Of a stretch of 64,000 nucleotides of DNA, positions 44,335-56,060 are shown piece after piece (the first letter of the stretch is position 1; every line of letters starts with the position of its first letter). Below the pieces are notes generated by a model that worked only from the letters and a program-made list of their open reading frames with translations, made no database searches and was not told where the DNA came from. The DNA comes from Geotrypetes seraphini (taxonomy: Eukaryota > Chordata > Amphibia > Gymnophiona > Dermophiidae). The stretch lies in contig NC_047088.1 of NCBI RefSeq assembly GCF_902459505.1, forward strand, positions 28,886,730 through 28,950,729. The letters run 5' to 3'. The position numbers and the translations under genes are program-made.

Positions 44335-44450
44335 TAGGTTGCTTTGGTACAAACCGAGAGGCTACAGCACAGCTCACTGGGGAAGGAAGCAGAGCTAAAT
44401 AAAATGATTGATGCCTTCTATACCCATCTACAAGAAAGATTATCGAGGTA
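44335..44450 (+). mobile_element. Retroelement terminal fragment A
   Basis: GCTTTGGTACAAACCGAGAGG followed by AGCACAGCTCACTGGGGAAG matches the fragments at 50300 and 54300. It lies downstream of the DIRS-like fossil and could be its 3' end. Confidence 0.4.
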
Positions 44451-44481
44451 TAAACTTAATCTTTCTTTAGGCACTGCTAGG

Positions 44482-44575
44482 TGTGATTCTATAAACAGCA
44501 CCTAACTTAAGATTGATGTGCTATGCATTGCATTCCTTGGCGCCTATGTTCTAGGCGCCGTTTATAGAATCAGGG
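44482..44575. mobile_element. Short palindromic MITE, GATTCTATAAACGGC ends
   Basis: GTGATTCTATAAACAGCACC at the left mirrors GGCGCCGTTTATAGAATCAG at the right over about 94 bp. Confidence 0.65.
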
Positions 44576-45061
44576 GCATAGATTACAAAATACGCTAGTG
44601 TAGAGGCCTGCTTAAATTATCTAGGTACAGATATTATACCTGCTCTTAAGCAGGACTAAAATGTCTGCACCTGCAATGTTGATGCAATTTCTACCACATA
44701 CGCTAGTTTTTTATACAGAGTATGTTCCTACTGACCTTCCTTATAAAATTACCCTCACAAAGGGCAATTCTACAACAAGGCTCTCAAGGGTGTGTGCAAA
44801 TGTGTATAGTTAGCACTTACGTGCAGATGTGTTATTGTTTAAGGGCACATATAGATGTTATAGGCCCGGAATCAGTAAATGGCATCCAAATTTGGGTGCC
44901 AGGAAAAAAAAAAAATCAGCATGGAACACTATTCTGTAAAGAGTGCTCCAAAATGAGCACTCATTATAGAACAGCACCTATAGCCCATTTCTGTGCCCAA
45001 ATTTGGGCACTAATATTTATGTCAGCTGAAACCTGGCATAAATTCCAACACCCAACTCTTA

Positions 45062-47035
45062 TCCAACACCAAATCCCAAATATCAAAGAGGTAGTAAGCA
45101 CTTTAATATACATAAAGGCCTAAGCCCTACCACTCCACCGCTATATATAACTTGAAAATGGGAAGAATTACGTGGATTTCATCACCGGCCTATACATATA
45201 GTCTTTATAGTCATAAGAACATAAGAAGTTGCCTCCGCTGAGGCAGACCATAGGTCCATCCTGCCCAGCGGTCCGCTCCCGCGGCGGCCCATTGCCTGAG
45301 TAGTGGTCTATACCTATCTATACCCTTCAATCCCTTTTTCTTCTAGGAATCTATCCAAACCTTCTTTGAAACCATTTAATGTTTTCTTGTCTACAACAGC
45401 CTCTGGAAGCGCGTTCCATGTATCCACCACCCTCTGAGTGAAAAAGAACTTCCTAGCGTTTGTTCTAAACCTGTCCCCTTTCAATTTCTCCGAATGCCCC
45501 CTTGTACTTGTGGTGCCCCACAATTTGAAAAATCTGTCCCTGTCTACTTTTTCTATGCCCTTCAGGATCTTGAAGGTTTCTATCATGTCTCCTCTAAGTC
45601 TCCGCTTTTCCAGGGAGAAAAGTCCCAACTGCTTCAATCTGTCGGTATATGGGAGATTTTCCATTCCCTTTATCAGTTTAGTTGCTCTTTTCTCTGTACT
45701 CCCTCAAGTACTGCCATGTCCTTCTTGAGGTACGGCGACCAGTACTGGACACAGTACTCCAGATGCGGCCGCACCATTGCATGATACAGCGGCATGATGA
45801 CTTCCTTCGTCCTGGTCTAATACCCTTCTTAATGATACCCAACATTCTGTTTGCTTTCTTTGAGGCTGTGGCGCACTGCGCCGATGCCTTCAGTGTTGCG
45901 TCTACCATCACTCCCAGGTCTCTCTCCAGGTTGCTGACCCCTAGTGGTGTTCCCCCCATTTTGTATGTGAACATCGGGTTCTTTTTCCCCACGTGCATGA
46001 CCTTGCATTTCCCTATGTTGAAGCTCATTTGCCATTTTTCGGCCCACTTTTCCAGCTGCGTTAGATCCTTTTGGAGATCTTCGCAGTCTTCCCTGGTTTG
46101 AGCCCTGCTGTATAGTTTGGTGTCATCTGCAAATTTAATGACCTCACACTTGGTTCCCACCTCTAGGTCGTTTATGTAGATATTGAACAGGAGCGGTCCT
46201 AGCACCGACCCCTGCGGAACTCCGCTCGTGACCCCTTTCCAGTCTGAGTAATGGCCCTTTACGCCAACCCTCTGCTTCCTGTTTGCCAGCCAGTTTTTAA
46301 TCCATCGGTGGACCTCCCCTTGCACCCCGTGGTTCCATATCTTCTTAAGCAGTCTCTCGTGTGGTACCTTGTCGAAGGCTTTTTGGAAGTCAAGGTAAAT
46401 GATGTCTATAGATTCCCCTTTATCCACCTGGCTGTTCACCCCCTCAAAGAAGTACAATAAGTTTGTGAGGCATGACCTGCCCTTGCAGAAGCCATGTTGA
46501 CTCGGTTTTAGCTGCCCATTTTTTTCGGTGTGTTCACACATGCTGTCTTTAATCAGTGCCTCCATCATCTTTCCCGGGACCGAGGTCAGGCTCACCAGCC
46601 TGTAGTTTCCTGGGTCGCCCCTTGAGCCCTTCTTGAAGATGGGTGTAACATTTGCTATTTTCCAATCCTTTGGGATCTCTCCGGTTTTTAAGGATAGGTT
46701 GTATATCTGTCGAAGTGGCTCCGCTATTTCGTTTTTTAGTTCCTTGAGTACCCTTGGGTGAATGCCGTCCGGACCTGGCGATTTGTCGCTCTTTAGTCTG
46801 TTTATCTGCCTGAGTACATCTTCTTGGCTTACCTCTAAATTGACCAGCTTATCATCTTGGTCTCCTATTGCGATCTCCTCGAGTTCCGGAATGTTGGTTG
46901 TATTCTCCATCGTGAAGACTGACGTAATTCTTCCCGTTATCAAGTTATATACAGCGGTGGAGTGGTAGGGCTGAGGCCTTTATATATATTAAAGTGCTTA
47001 TTATCTCTTTGATATTCGGGATTTGGTGTTGAACA
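45062..47035. mobile_element. Palindromic element split by a CR1
   Basis: AACACCAAATCCCAAATATC to AAGAATTACGT (45062-45178) is the reverse complement of 46921-47035, about 115 bp per arm. A CR1 (45211-46920) occupies the centre. Without it the palindrome is about 265 bp. Family unknown. Confidence 0.75.
45211..46920 (-). mobile_element. CR1 LINE, RT and 3' end
   Basis: Minus strand, same subgroup as the copy at the left edge. Has SDKSPGPDGIHPRVLKEL, GVPQGSVLGPLLFNIYIND and FADDTKLYS, then a one-base frame change near 45820, and continues to the stop at 45314. The 3' tail CATAAGAACATAAGAAG (reverse) lies at 45212. 5'-truncated, fairly young. Confidence 0.92.
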
Positions 47036-47039
47036 TTGT

Positions 47040-47911
47040 TGATAATATTCCAAATGAAATACATCATTATTTATAAACACCCAACGCTTGGCATTTGGGT
47101 GCAAAACTGGTGACATTCCATAACTCCATGAGCAAATTTTTGAATGCCCCTACCCTGCCCACACCCCCGTTGAGTGGCACACTAGAGGATTTAGGTACAT
47201 GAGGTTACAAAATAGCACACAGGAAAATGCACACACAAAATCTAATTAATGCCAATTAACTGCAATAATTGATATCAATTTATTGCTAGTTAATGGCTTG
47301 TTAATTAATTTGTGCATGCATCTTCAATCTGCATGCAATTTGGGCACCATATATGAAATCCAGGGGATAGTACACAAATGCAAGGGATGTTCACCTGGGC
47401 GTGCCTCCCAGTTTACACACAGTACTTAATAGAATATTATTAGCTATGTGTGCCCTTGCTGCACCCTGGATCTATGGCTGGTGCATCCGCACATGTCTAA
47501 ACATAAGGCACAATGATGCCAGGTTACACTAGGATTCTATAATGGAATCTGGGTGCTCAGATACTGTTATGTAACAGGCTCTCATCATGCAGGATAGGAT
47601 TGCCTAAAAGGAGGCACTCACTTTCAGAACTCCCCCTAAGAGTGAAATTTAAAATGAACACGCAGAATATTTTCAGGATTGCTATTCTGCCCCTGTTTGA
47701 ATGGCTTATATGTCCTTTTCAGCCCATTCCACTAACCCAGGTCATAATTCACCCAATCATTAAGAGCACTCAGAGATTCCCCCCCCCCCCAAAGGGCCCC
47801 TTTGGCAGGAAAGGGCTGCACAGAATTGTTATAGTGGTGTCAAGGGACAGATTCTTTAGTAAGTTACAAAAGGATTCTAATTTGAGAAATATATTATGAA
47901 AGCAGTTTTTC
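47040..47911. other. AKAP17B: AKAP17B 3' UTR and flanking sequence
   Basis: Minus-strand AATAAA occurs at about 47285-47280, some 630 bp past the stop, a candidate poly(A) signal. GGATTCTATAATGGAATCTGGG (47532) is a small repeat word. No other gene. Confidence 0.4.
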
Positions 47912-49567
47912 TTAAGTGCTATAAAAACAGTGGCCCTGGCGCAGAAACTCTCGAAAGCTTTTCGGACAGGAGCCTGAGGTCCTTTTTCCCACAGTGTGGT
48001 TTGGGCGATAACTCGGACTATGCTCAGAAGACTGCCGACAATTGGCTGGGTTTATGCAGTCATTTGTGTCCTCTTTGTTATACATGTATTCTGAGTCCCA
48101 TAGATCCAGCACCCTGCTAGATATTCTGTACTGGGAAGGGGTCTTCTGGATTAAAGCAGCTTTGGATTTAAGTGTGGTTTTCTGCCACAGTGTGTTTCCC
48201 CACTCAGTCTCATGCCTACTAGATTCCAAATACTCTGGTTCAAAGCAGGGATCGTCTTCCCCCAAGTCCGTCGCTTGCTGACCTTTTTTCCTTTTCCTCG
48301 TGCATGTGGTGATTTCCCCCCCATCCTGGCTGGAACCAGACTCACTCTTTTGCTCCTCATGCCTGCAGGATTTCCTGAGCTGACACTGGCACGGATTTCT
48401 CCTTTCCTGATGTGGGAACCCAAAGGGGAGAATGAGATCTGGCAAATCATGCTTCCTGCTTTCCGGGTTTTGGGGGTATGGTCTACTTGGTTTTTCCATT
48501 TCTACACAAGCCCGATTTCGGACTGCTGGATTTTCCTTGCCTCTACAGCCACCTTTTCTCCTCCTTTCAGATCCACTCCTCTCCTCACTGAAGTATTCGG
48601 AGTCACTGCTGATCTCCTCCAGCACATCCCTCAGCTCATAGGCAGAGTTCATGCTCTCATAAGAGGGCTCAGGATTCCTTTTCCTGTGTGAGCCTTGACT
48701 GGGACTATGGCCCACGCTATGGCCAGGAGCCTGCCTTGGACTGCCACAGGATTCAGTGAATTCCTCTTGAGACCACTGCCTCTGAAATTCATTCTTGCTA
48801 AATCCTCTGGTACAAGGTTTGCTGTCAGAGTTTCTATCGGGTCTTCCAACTGTGAACTTCCAGTTTCTGTAGTCGTCCTCCTGTGGGGTGTAGTAGATGC
48901 CTTGAGCAGTCTTTCGCTCCACATTGAGCTGGGTGAAGTGCCGTTCATATGTGTTTTTCAACAGGACTCTGAAGCCCTTGCCGCTGTGGAAGACAACCCT
49001 CTGCCACCAGGATGAGCTCACAGTGTCACTGGGCTCTGGACAGATTCGTGCATAACTTGGACATTGGTAGTAATTCAGTAAATAGTGGATGAATTCATCT
49101 GTTTCGTATACTTTTGGCTTTTTGCCAGAGCTTGGCTCAGGTACCTTTCTGGGGTGAGATATATGGCATATATGATAATTTTCCCTATCAAAGAACTGTA
49201 TCTCCTTGCAGTCTTGATTAAAGGTAATCTGTAGGGAGGTGCAGCCCAAGGAACCATTCTGCTTGTTCTTCTTCAGGGTCTCTTTCTTCACATGCTCCTT
49301 TGAAAGAGTCCTCAAGCTCTGGGAAGATGCCAGCATCTTGGTCTTATCTCCTCCTTCTTGCTTCTCACGTTTTCTTGACTTGCCTTTCCTGGGTAACTGG
49401 CATTTGGATTTTACTTCAGTATCCAACTCTTCATCAGGAGGAGGTGGTAAGATACCCTTTCTTTTCTGCTCATTTAACTCATTTAATACTATCTCACGAC
49501 TGAGCTCATCTTCCATTTCAATGTCCAGCAGGAGCTCTTCATTCATTCTGTTCAATTCTACAAACTC
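47912..49567 (-). CDS. AKAP17B: A-kinase anchor protein 17B, last coding exon
   Basis: Long terminal exon (551 codons plus stop). The acceptor TTTGCTTCAAG on the minus strand precedes GAGTTTGTAG at 49567; the first residues are EFVELNRMNEELLLDIEMED. The frame is open throughout. An N-terminal acidic/charged part is followed by a more conserved-looking block (FIHYLLNYYQCPSYARI, WWQRVVFHSGKGFRVLLKNT, RNWKFTVGRPD; about residues 525-620 of the joined protein), then a Ser/Glu/Arg-rich tail ending SFREFLRQGHCFYST. The tail lacks the long RS-repeat end I recall for AKAP17A, which with the PGRMC1/SLC25A43 context favours AKAP17B. Total joined length is 926 residues. Confidence 0.85.
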   Translation of the reverse strand, partial: EFVELNRMNEELLLDIEMEDELSREIVLNELNEQKRKGILPPPPDEELDTEVKSKCQLPRKGKSRKREKQEGGDKTKMLASSQSLRTLSKEHVKKETLKKNKQNGSLGCTSLQITFNQDCKEIQFFDRENYHICHISHPRKVPEPSSGKKPKVYETDEFIHYLLNYYQCPSYARICPEPSDTVSSSWWQRVVFHSGKGFRVLLKNTYERHFTQLNVERKTAQGIYYTPQEDDYRNWKFTVGRPDRNSDSKPCTRGFSKNEFQRQWSQEEFTESCGSPRQAPGHSVGHSPSQGSHRKRNPEPSYESMNSAYELRDVLEEISSDSEYFSEERSGSERRRKGGCRGKENPAVRNRACVEMEKPSRPYPQNPESRKHDLPDLILPFGFPHQERRNPCQCQLRKSCRHEEQKSESGSSQDGGEITTCTRKRKKGQQATDLGEDDPCFEPEYLESSRHETEWGNTLWQKTTLKSKAALIQKTPSQYRISSRVLDLWDSEYMYNKEDTNDCINPANCRQSSEHSPSYRPNHTVGKRTSGSCPKSFREFLRQGHCFYST

Positions 49568-52000
49568 CTTGAAGCAAACAAAAAAGCAGAGAAAGGTTTA
49601 GAATAAAATAGCATTCAGTTATCATAACAACCGCTGTAAGATAATGCATTCTCCACAATTTTAAAGCTTATTTTGCGATTCTTACATTACATTACATTAA
49701 TGACTTCTTTTTTCTAGTGGGGCAGATATTGTGCATGTGTAACATTTTATACATAAATTCTCTACCTATCCCAGAGTTTAGAAGCCATATTGATGATTTA
49801 CATATGTAGATACTGTGAATGTTGATTGGTTTGGCTGAAAGGTTATTTTAATTTCTGGCTATGTTTTTGGTTTAAGTGGAAGCCAAAAATTAGTCTTGTC
49901 TCTCTCCCCCCCCCCCCAAATAGGAATTACCCTTCCACCCAGCAAATTGCATTAAAAAAAGAGATTCGATTCTTACCTTGCTAATATCTTTTCTAGCAGA
50001 TAGTTATATCATTCTGGAACTCTGCATTGTCAGTATTTACTCCACTTGCCTACTATCTCAGTAATGAGGTTGAGTTAAAACTGAGATTCTGATGTCACTC
50101 AGACGTTAAGAGTATGAAGCATAATCTATCAATATAACACACTGGGGAGAATGTTTGAGCTCCATAAATGTTTCTGATTTGTACGGTTATTTTGATGTTT
50201 TGATTGTTCAGTTATAATGTTTTACATGTATACTTTCAGAGTGGAACAGATTTGTAGTTCTGGGAGTCTACCCTTACACCTTCTTTTTTTGTGTTCCTAT
50301 ATAGGGCTATCGCCTGCTTTGGTACAAACTGAAGGGAGCAGCAGAGCCCTCTAAAGGAGGAGGAGTTGAAAACCTGGAATGGATTCCTTCTGCATGGCTC
50401 GTGAGCATTGGGAGAACACCCTACTGTCCATAATGACACACCTATTGCTCAAGAATATCAGATTTGCAGGTCAACCAATTGTTCTCTCTGGGCAAGCACA
50501 GTATGACATTTCACGTTCTGATTACTGACATTTGTTGAATGTGCAGATAGCACCTCAGTTAATGAATGTATGCAGAGCTGGAATCTGCAATATTTTGCAT
50601 TTCTCTTTCAGATACATTTCTTGATGTATTACAAGTTTCGTAGTTTCTAGAACTCCAGAATGTACAGATCATGGGGTAAAAAGGTGACATGTATCACAAT
50701 ACTTCTAAAGAATACATACATTCCTTAAGAGGTACACCACCTCCCTTCCCCTTTCTGCAAATCCAAATGACTCTGAAGATACAGAGAAACTCAATGTGGG
50801 CTTGATAGGATGTACAGTATTTGGTATTTTTTTTTAATGATTACTATGTATTTCCCTTTTCTTTTACTTGTAACATTACCAATTTTTTTTTTTTTTTTAA
50901 TATAGAGGAGCTAATACAGAAAGCTATCTTGAGTAGAAACTTTTGGTTACCGCAAGATATACACACATATTATTGGGCATATAACATACAAAGAGGCTCA
51001 GTGCAAATGTTAACTCATGCGCATGTACAGTGTAGTAAAATGAATGGATACTGAAGATATTGGGCATTCCTCTGCCATGCACAGAAGTAAACAGATGATT
51101 TTAATGTGCACACAACATAAGAAATTCACCACCAGGTCCAAGGCAATGTAGAAGGTTAATAGAGAGGATTTATTGCCAGTTTGGGGGACTTTTTTGTCAG
51201 CTGCTTTTTTTTCTGTGACCATACTCAATATCTGCAACTAAAAGACAAAGCAGGAGGTACATGTATGTCCAGAGTCAACACACATCTGTGCATGACCTGG
51301 AAGTTTTGCAAGGTGAATATTTATGCACAGAACATTCCAGTTGCATAGTAACATAGTAAATGACGGCAGATAAGTTCATGCGCAGATGTGTGCTGGCACT
51401 TTCATTTTCTTCGAACATGCACACTGCAAAGGTACTGCAGTAAGGGCAGCTTTCCCTGATTATCATGTAAGTTTTGTGTACTTTGAATTTGCATAACTGG
51501 GGAATATTTTCTCATTACTTTTGTGATGCTGCCTAGCTTTCCACATTGACCCCAGAGATCCATGATACAGACACATGCCAAAGGCTGAGTGTACAGCTTC
51601 TATCTGGAAATTAATGAGAAAATATTCCCTAACAATTCTGTAAACTAATGAGATGCAAATTCAAAGCATGCAAATTTGGACGCATGCATACAAAGGTTCT
51701 GTGGTAAGGGTGGATTCACTGTGCACTGATTTGAAGAAAATGAAACGCTGGCATTCATCTGCACATAAATATTAGCTTCACAAACTTCTTGTGCATAAAA
51801 TATATGTGCAAGACATCAATCTGATTCATGCGCTGATGTGTCCTGGTACTTTTGTTTTCTTCAGACACGTATACAGAACTGTTACCTCCTGTTCTGTCTT
51901 TTAAAATGTCAGGTATTTGCTAAAAATAAAAAATCCTCTCAGCTAATCCTTTTATAATGTCTTGGACCCAGCAGTGAAAGTTTTCACATTGTGGGTGGTC
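49568..52000. other. AKAP17B intron with scattered repeats
   Basis: Fragment at 50300-50455 is listed separately. A CR1-type tail in reverse (ACATAGTAAATGACGGCAGA) lies at 51349-51368. The rest is AT-rich with no gene. Confidence 0.4.
50300..50455 (+). mobile_element. Retroelement terminal fragment B
   Basis: TTTGGTACAAACTGAAGGGA then GCAGAGCCCTCTAAAGGAGG, shared with 44335 and 54300. Confidence 0.45.
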
Positions 52001-52004
52001 GCCG

Positions 52005-52580
52005 CATCTGGAGAGAGATGTGGCAGAGTTGGAGGTGATGCAAAGAGGAGCGATGAGGGTGGTGGAGGGGATGGGATGGCTTCCCTATGAGGAGGGGCTA
52101 GAGTGGATAGAGCTTTTTGATTTGGAGAGGAGACAGCTTAGGGGACATGTGATGGAAGTTTGTGGAATGGAACAGGTGGATGTGAACTGCTTGTTTGTTC
52201 TTTCCAAGAGCACTAGGGCTGGGGGATATGAAGTGAAGCTGCTGAGTAGTGGATTTGGAGCAAATCAGAAAAAATATTTCTGTGCGCAGCATGCAATTAA
52301 ACTCTGAAATTCAATGCCAGAGAATGTTGTGAAAGCAGTTAGCTTAGCAGAGTTCAAAAAATGTTTGCATAATTTCCTAAAAGTCCATAAGTCTTTATTA
52401 AGATGGATTTGGGAAAATCTACTGCTTATTCCTAGGATAAAACAGCATAAAATCTCACCTATTGCACTGGAAAATCTGTTTTTTCTCTTTGGGGTCTTTC
52501 CAGGTACTTGTGACCTGGGTTGGCCACGGGGCTTAATGGACCTTTGGTCTGTCCCACTATGACAACTTTTATGTTCTTAT
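52005..52580 (+). mobile_element. Old CR1 3' fragment
   Basis: Frame PYEEGLEWIELFDLERRQLRG, then SMPENVVKAVSLAEFKKCLH, and the tail ACTTTTATGTTCTTAT. Divergent from the younger CR1 copies. Confidence 0.8.
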
Positions 52581-52939
52581 ATTTATGTACTTCCATGGAT
52601 TGTGGAGGAATACTAATAGCTTCAATTCACTTTAATATACTGTGTGCCCATGTATATCATGCAAATAAAGTTATGTACTGAACCCCCGTTGTGCATTGTA
52701 CGCCAAGTAACATGTGCATATACCTCACAATAGCCCTTATGGTAGTTTTCTGTACTGGCCCTAAAATAAAGACAATTCCTTACACTGGTTCTGGGAAGAG
52801 GCCAAGTGTATTAAAAAGAAAAGAACTAATGATTAGAATTCATTCTGTGCACCTGGATTTATTTGGATAAGATGTAGCACACCTTCATAAAACAAAGGCA
52901 ATAATGGCGGTAATAAGTCATTAGAAATAATATTCTTAC

Positions 52940-53183
52940 TTTTATTTGGGCTAATAGCAACGTAAGAAGCCTTAGAGAGGCCACTCTTCTCTGAGCAAGC
53001 AAAAGCTTCCGGGCTTCCCATTCCTCTGATTCATCGAGCCACTGCTCATCCTCTGCTTTCACTTCTTGTGACACTTTCAACTGTTTTTCTTGGCGCTCCT
53101 TCTGTCTCTGTCGTTGCTCTTTCTTCTTGAGTCGTGCCTTTCTTTTTCTTGCTTGGGCTTTTTTTTCTTCATATTTTCTTTTT
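52940..53183 (-). CDS. AKAP17B: AKAP17B exon, charged coiled-coil segment
   Basis: Acceptor GTTTGGTTAG then AAAAAGAAAA at 53183; donor GTAAGAAT from 52939. 244 nt, entering with two bases borrowed from the previous exon and leaving in phase 0. Encodes KRKYEEKKAQARKRKARLKK, then KEQRQRQKERQEKQLKVSQE and WEARKLLLAQRRVASLRLLT. The highly charged helix matches the coiled coil of AKAP17A (KLEERKLLLAQRNLQSIRLI in the human paralogue, from memory). Confidence 0.9.
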
Positions 53184-53495
53184 CTAACCAAACAAATTGG
53201 AGTTTTATTTTACATTTTCAACCTCTGGCCCTGGGAGTCGAAATTCTACAGTGCACACAGCAACAAGCACGACTTTTCAGACACTTTATCAGGGAGGTTA
53301 AACACCATTATCGCATCCCCATGCAACACGCAGACAGGTAGGGACATAGACCACCTAATATTCAAAGTGGAGAGGCTCCTGGTTGTTTAAAACATTTTTC
53401 CAAAGCTGCTGAATATCTGTGGTTTGTGACCATGCTGAAATTAACAAACTTGTGGGCATTCCAGGGGTTGAGTCGGCACTTATGCAGTTAGGACC

Positions 53496-53578
53496 GCTCA
53501 CACCCCCACCCTGAAGGACCGCTCGCACCCCCACCCTGAAGGACCGCTCGCACCCCCACCCTGAAGGACCGCTCGGGG
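53496..53578. repeat. Minisatellite, 25-bp unit, about 3 copies
   Basis: The unit CGCACCCCCACCCTGAAGGA, followed by CCGCT, repeats in tandem nearly perfectly, then degenerates into GGGTGGGG-rich sequence. Confidence 0.85.
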
Positions 53579-53639
53579 TGGGGCATCAGGCTTTCAGGGT
53601 GGGGACAGGACTTCAAGGGGGGACAGGAATTCAAGGAGG

Positions 53640-53775
53640 TTTTAATTCATGGAGCAGCATGTGCGTTTAACGCGTGTGCGCGCTATATATTAATTTCTTT
53701 ACATAAATTTTGGTTTCCCGCACGTTATACCCGTGTGCGCGTTTTACACGGGTGTGCAGTATATTCGTGAAAATA
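53640..53775. mobile_element. MITE end, GTGAAAATACGGTA
   Basis: GCGTTTAACGCGTGTGCGCG and CCGTGTGCGCGTTTTACACG are inverted relatives, and the stretch ends in TATTCGTGAAAATACGGTA. Confidence 0.5.
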
Positions 53776-54299
53776 CGGTAATTCTATAAAATTGGCATTA
53801 GCATTTATACACCAGTTATACGCATAAATGATCAGAATACTGGCATGTAAGTGAATGTGCCTAAGTGCTAACTCCACGCATATCGCCAATAATGTAGAGC
53901 CTTCAGGTGGGTGTTCACAGAGGTGGAGTCTGAGTGGAATGAGGGCGGGGCACAAAGTTAAGCACATGAAGGCAATTTATAAAGGACACTAAACATCAGG
54001 TGCCTGAAATCTGTGTGCAAAGATGGTATTCTGTAACAGCATCTGGGTGCCCAGATTCCATTGTAGAAGACAGCCTATGTTGACTTTTGGGCACCTACAT
54101 TTACACCATGTAAAAGTCAGGTGTAAATGTTGGCACCCAGCAGCGCAACTTACAGGGTTCCTTTCCCCACCACATGCATGCCAACAGACATCATAGAGGG
54201 ACTGGCCTATCAAGCTGCTGACCTCAGTCTGTTTCTCCATGCACAAAAAGACATCCAAAATTTGCAAAAAAAAATATACAGAGCAGATCAAAACACTCT

Positions 54300-54465
54300 T
54301 CCCAGCTTGCATGCACAAGAAAAAACTGAAGGGGGCAGCAGAGCCCTCTAGTGAAGGAGGAGGGATTCAAAAACTGGAGGAGTGGATTCCTTCTACACGG
54401 CTTGCAAGCATGGGGATATTTCCCGTCCATTCAGAATGATAAATCTATTGCACTAGAAGACTGCT
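54300..54465 (+). mobile_element. Retroelement terminal fragment C
   Basis: AAACTGAAGGGGGCAGCAGA then GCCCTCTAGTGAAGGAGGAG, shared with 44335 and 50300; the best kept of the three. Confidence 0.45.
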
Positions 54466-54649
54466 TAAAACACCAATAGGCGCAATCCACACATGGCAGT
54501 TAGGCAACATTTATAGAATTAACTGACTCTCTACATTTGCTCCCAGAATATGAATAGACTTATCCCATCTAAATAAAGGATTATATTCAATAGGGGAAAA
54601 TTCAAAATTCCATAATCTAGGAGATTCGACTGGAAGAAATTTAGTTTTA

Positions 54650-55740
54650 CTTTTAAAGTTTCAAGTTTCAAGTTTATTTAAATTTGATAAATCGCTTATT
54701 ACATACTAAGCGAGTAACAGTAAAATATAAGATAGATCTAGAGTGCGTTGTACAGCTTTAAAAGGGGATAAAAACAGACTGACAAAACAGACTCAGATAC
54801 ATAAGGGAAGGGAAAAGAAAGGGAGGAAGTTACAATATTACTGTTATTCAAATGAGGAGAAAGGAAAAGCAAAATAGGGAGAGAACATGAGGAGTGGGTT
54901 TAAGATTATTGAAAATGAATTGTTTAAAGATTAAATGCGTCTTTAAAGAGAAAAGTTTTTAGATTAGTTTTAAATCTGCTAAGATCTTTAACTTCTCTTC
55001 CAGGTTAAAGGGGCCATTACTGAATATATATCATGACGTCTGGTTCCAATAATCTTCAAAGAAGGAACCATAAGCAACCCCTGAGTTGTGGATCGGAGAG
55101 AACGTGTCGTGTTGTATGGGATTAGTAACCGATCTATAAATTGAGGTTCGTTGGTAGATAGTGTTTTAAATACTAAGAGCAATATTTTATAAGTTATACG
55201 TTGATTAATGGGAAGCCAATGTGAGTCTATTAAAAAGGGAGTTACATGGTCAAATTTTTTTCCATTGTGAATAATTTTAATTGCAGTGTTTTGAATTATT
55301 TGTAAACGTTTTTTTTCCTTTTGAGTGATGTTTAACAATAGCGAGTTGCAATAATCAAGCTTAGCGATGACAAGTGAATGTATTAAAATATTTAAAGATT
55401 TGGGTTCTAGAAACTTGGACAGAGAACGAATCAAACGCAAACGGTAGAAGCAACATTTGTCTACATTACTGATGTGATCGTGATAAGAAAGTTTGTCATC
55501 GATAATAACCCCGAGTATCTTCAGTGATGATACTAGACTTATAATTGTGTTGTCAATTAAAAATGGAGCCGATAGTTTTAACCCCTGTTTCGTTGGGAAG
55601 AGTAGAGCCTTAGTTTCACCACCCATCTTCCCACAACATCCAAACACTCTTACAAACATATTCATCTCAGGACTTCTCTCTAGGCCATGGCAAGACAAAT
55701 GTAATGTCATCAGCATTAGCAACATGGATTTGTCCCCGTC
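54650..55740 (-). mobile_element. L2-like LINE, RT C-terminal region and 3' UTR
   Basis: An uninterrupted 245-codon minus-strand frame (55725-54988) carries SSLKILGVIIDDKLSYHDHI, SLVIAKLDYCNSLL and LQIIQNTAIKIIHN, the L2-type thumb region. The 3' UTR with AAGTTTCAAGTTTATTTAAA runs to about 54650. Looks moderately young. Confidence 0.75.
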
Positions 55741-55814
55741 TCCACCCCATCTCCGTTGCCCTATCTCTGCAAACTCTGTCTAATCCCATCCGCACAAGCC
55801 TTGAATAGTTATGA

Positions 55815-56060
55815 TTTTATATTGAAACCATTTTTATTAAAGTATAAAAAGAAACAATATTCTATACAACTGTCATTTTATAAATCACAAATACAGAACA
55901 AAGATCAACAAAACCCTGCCTCCCTTCTCCCTTCAAAATATCCCCTCCACTATCGAGAAACCTGAACAAACCAAATTACTACAGAATGCTACATTAAAAA
56001 AAAAAATAAAAAAAAATCACGCTAACAGAATACCTCGGTCACACACGCACAAAAAACACA
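55815..56060 (-). mobile_element. LINE 3' tail (L1-like)
   Basis: Starts CCATTTTTATTAAAGTATAA and continues A- and C-rich, like the reverse of the L1 3' UTRs at 24780 and 22385. Confidence 0.4.
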
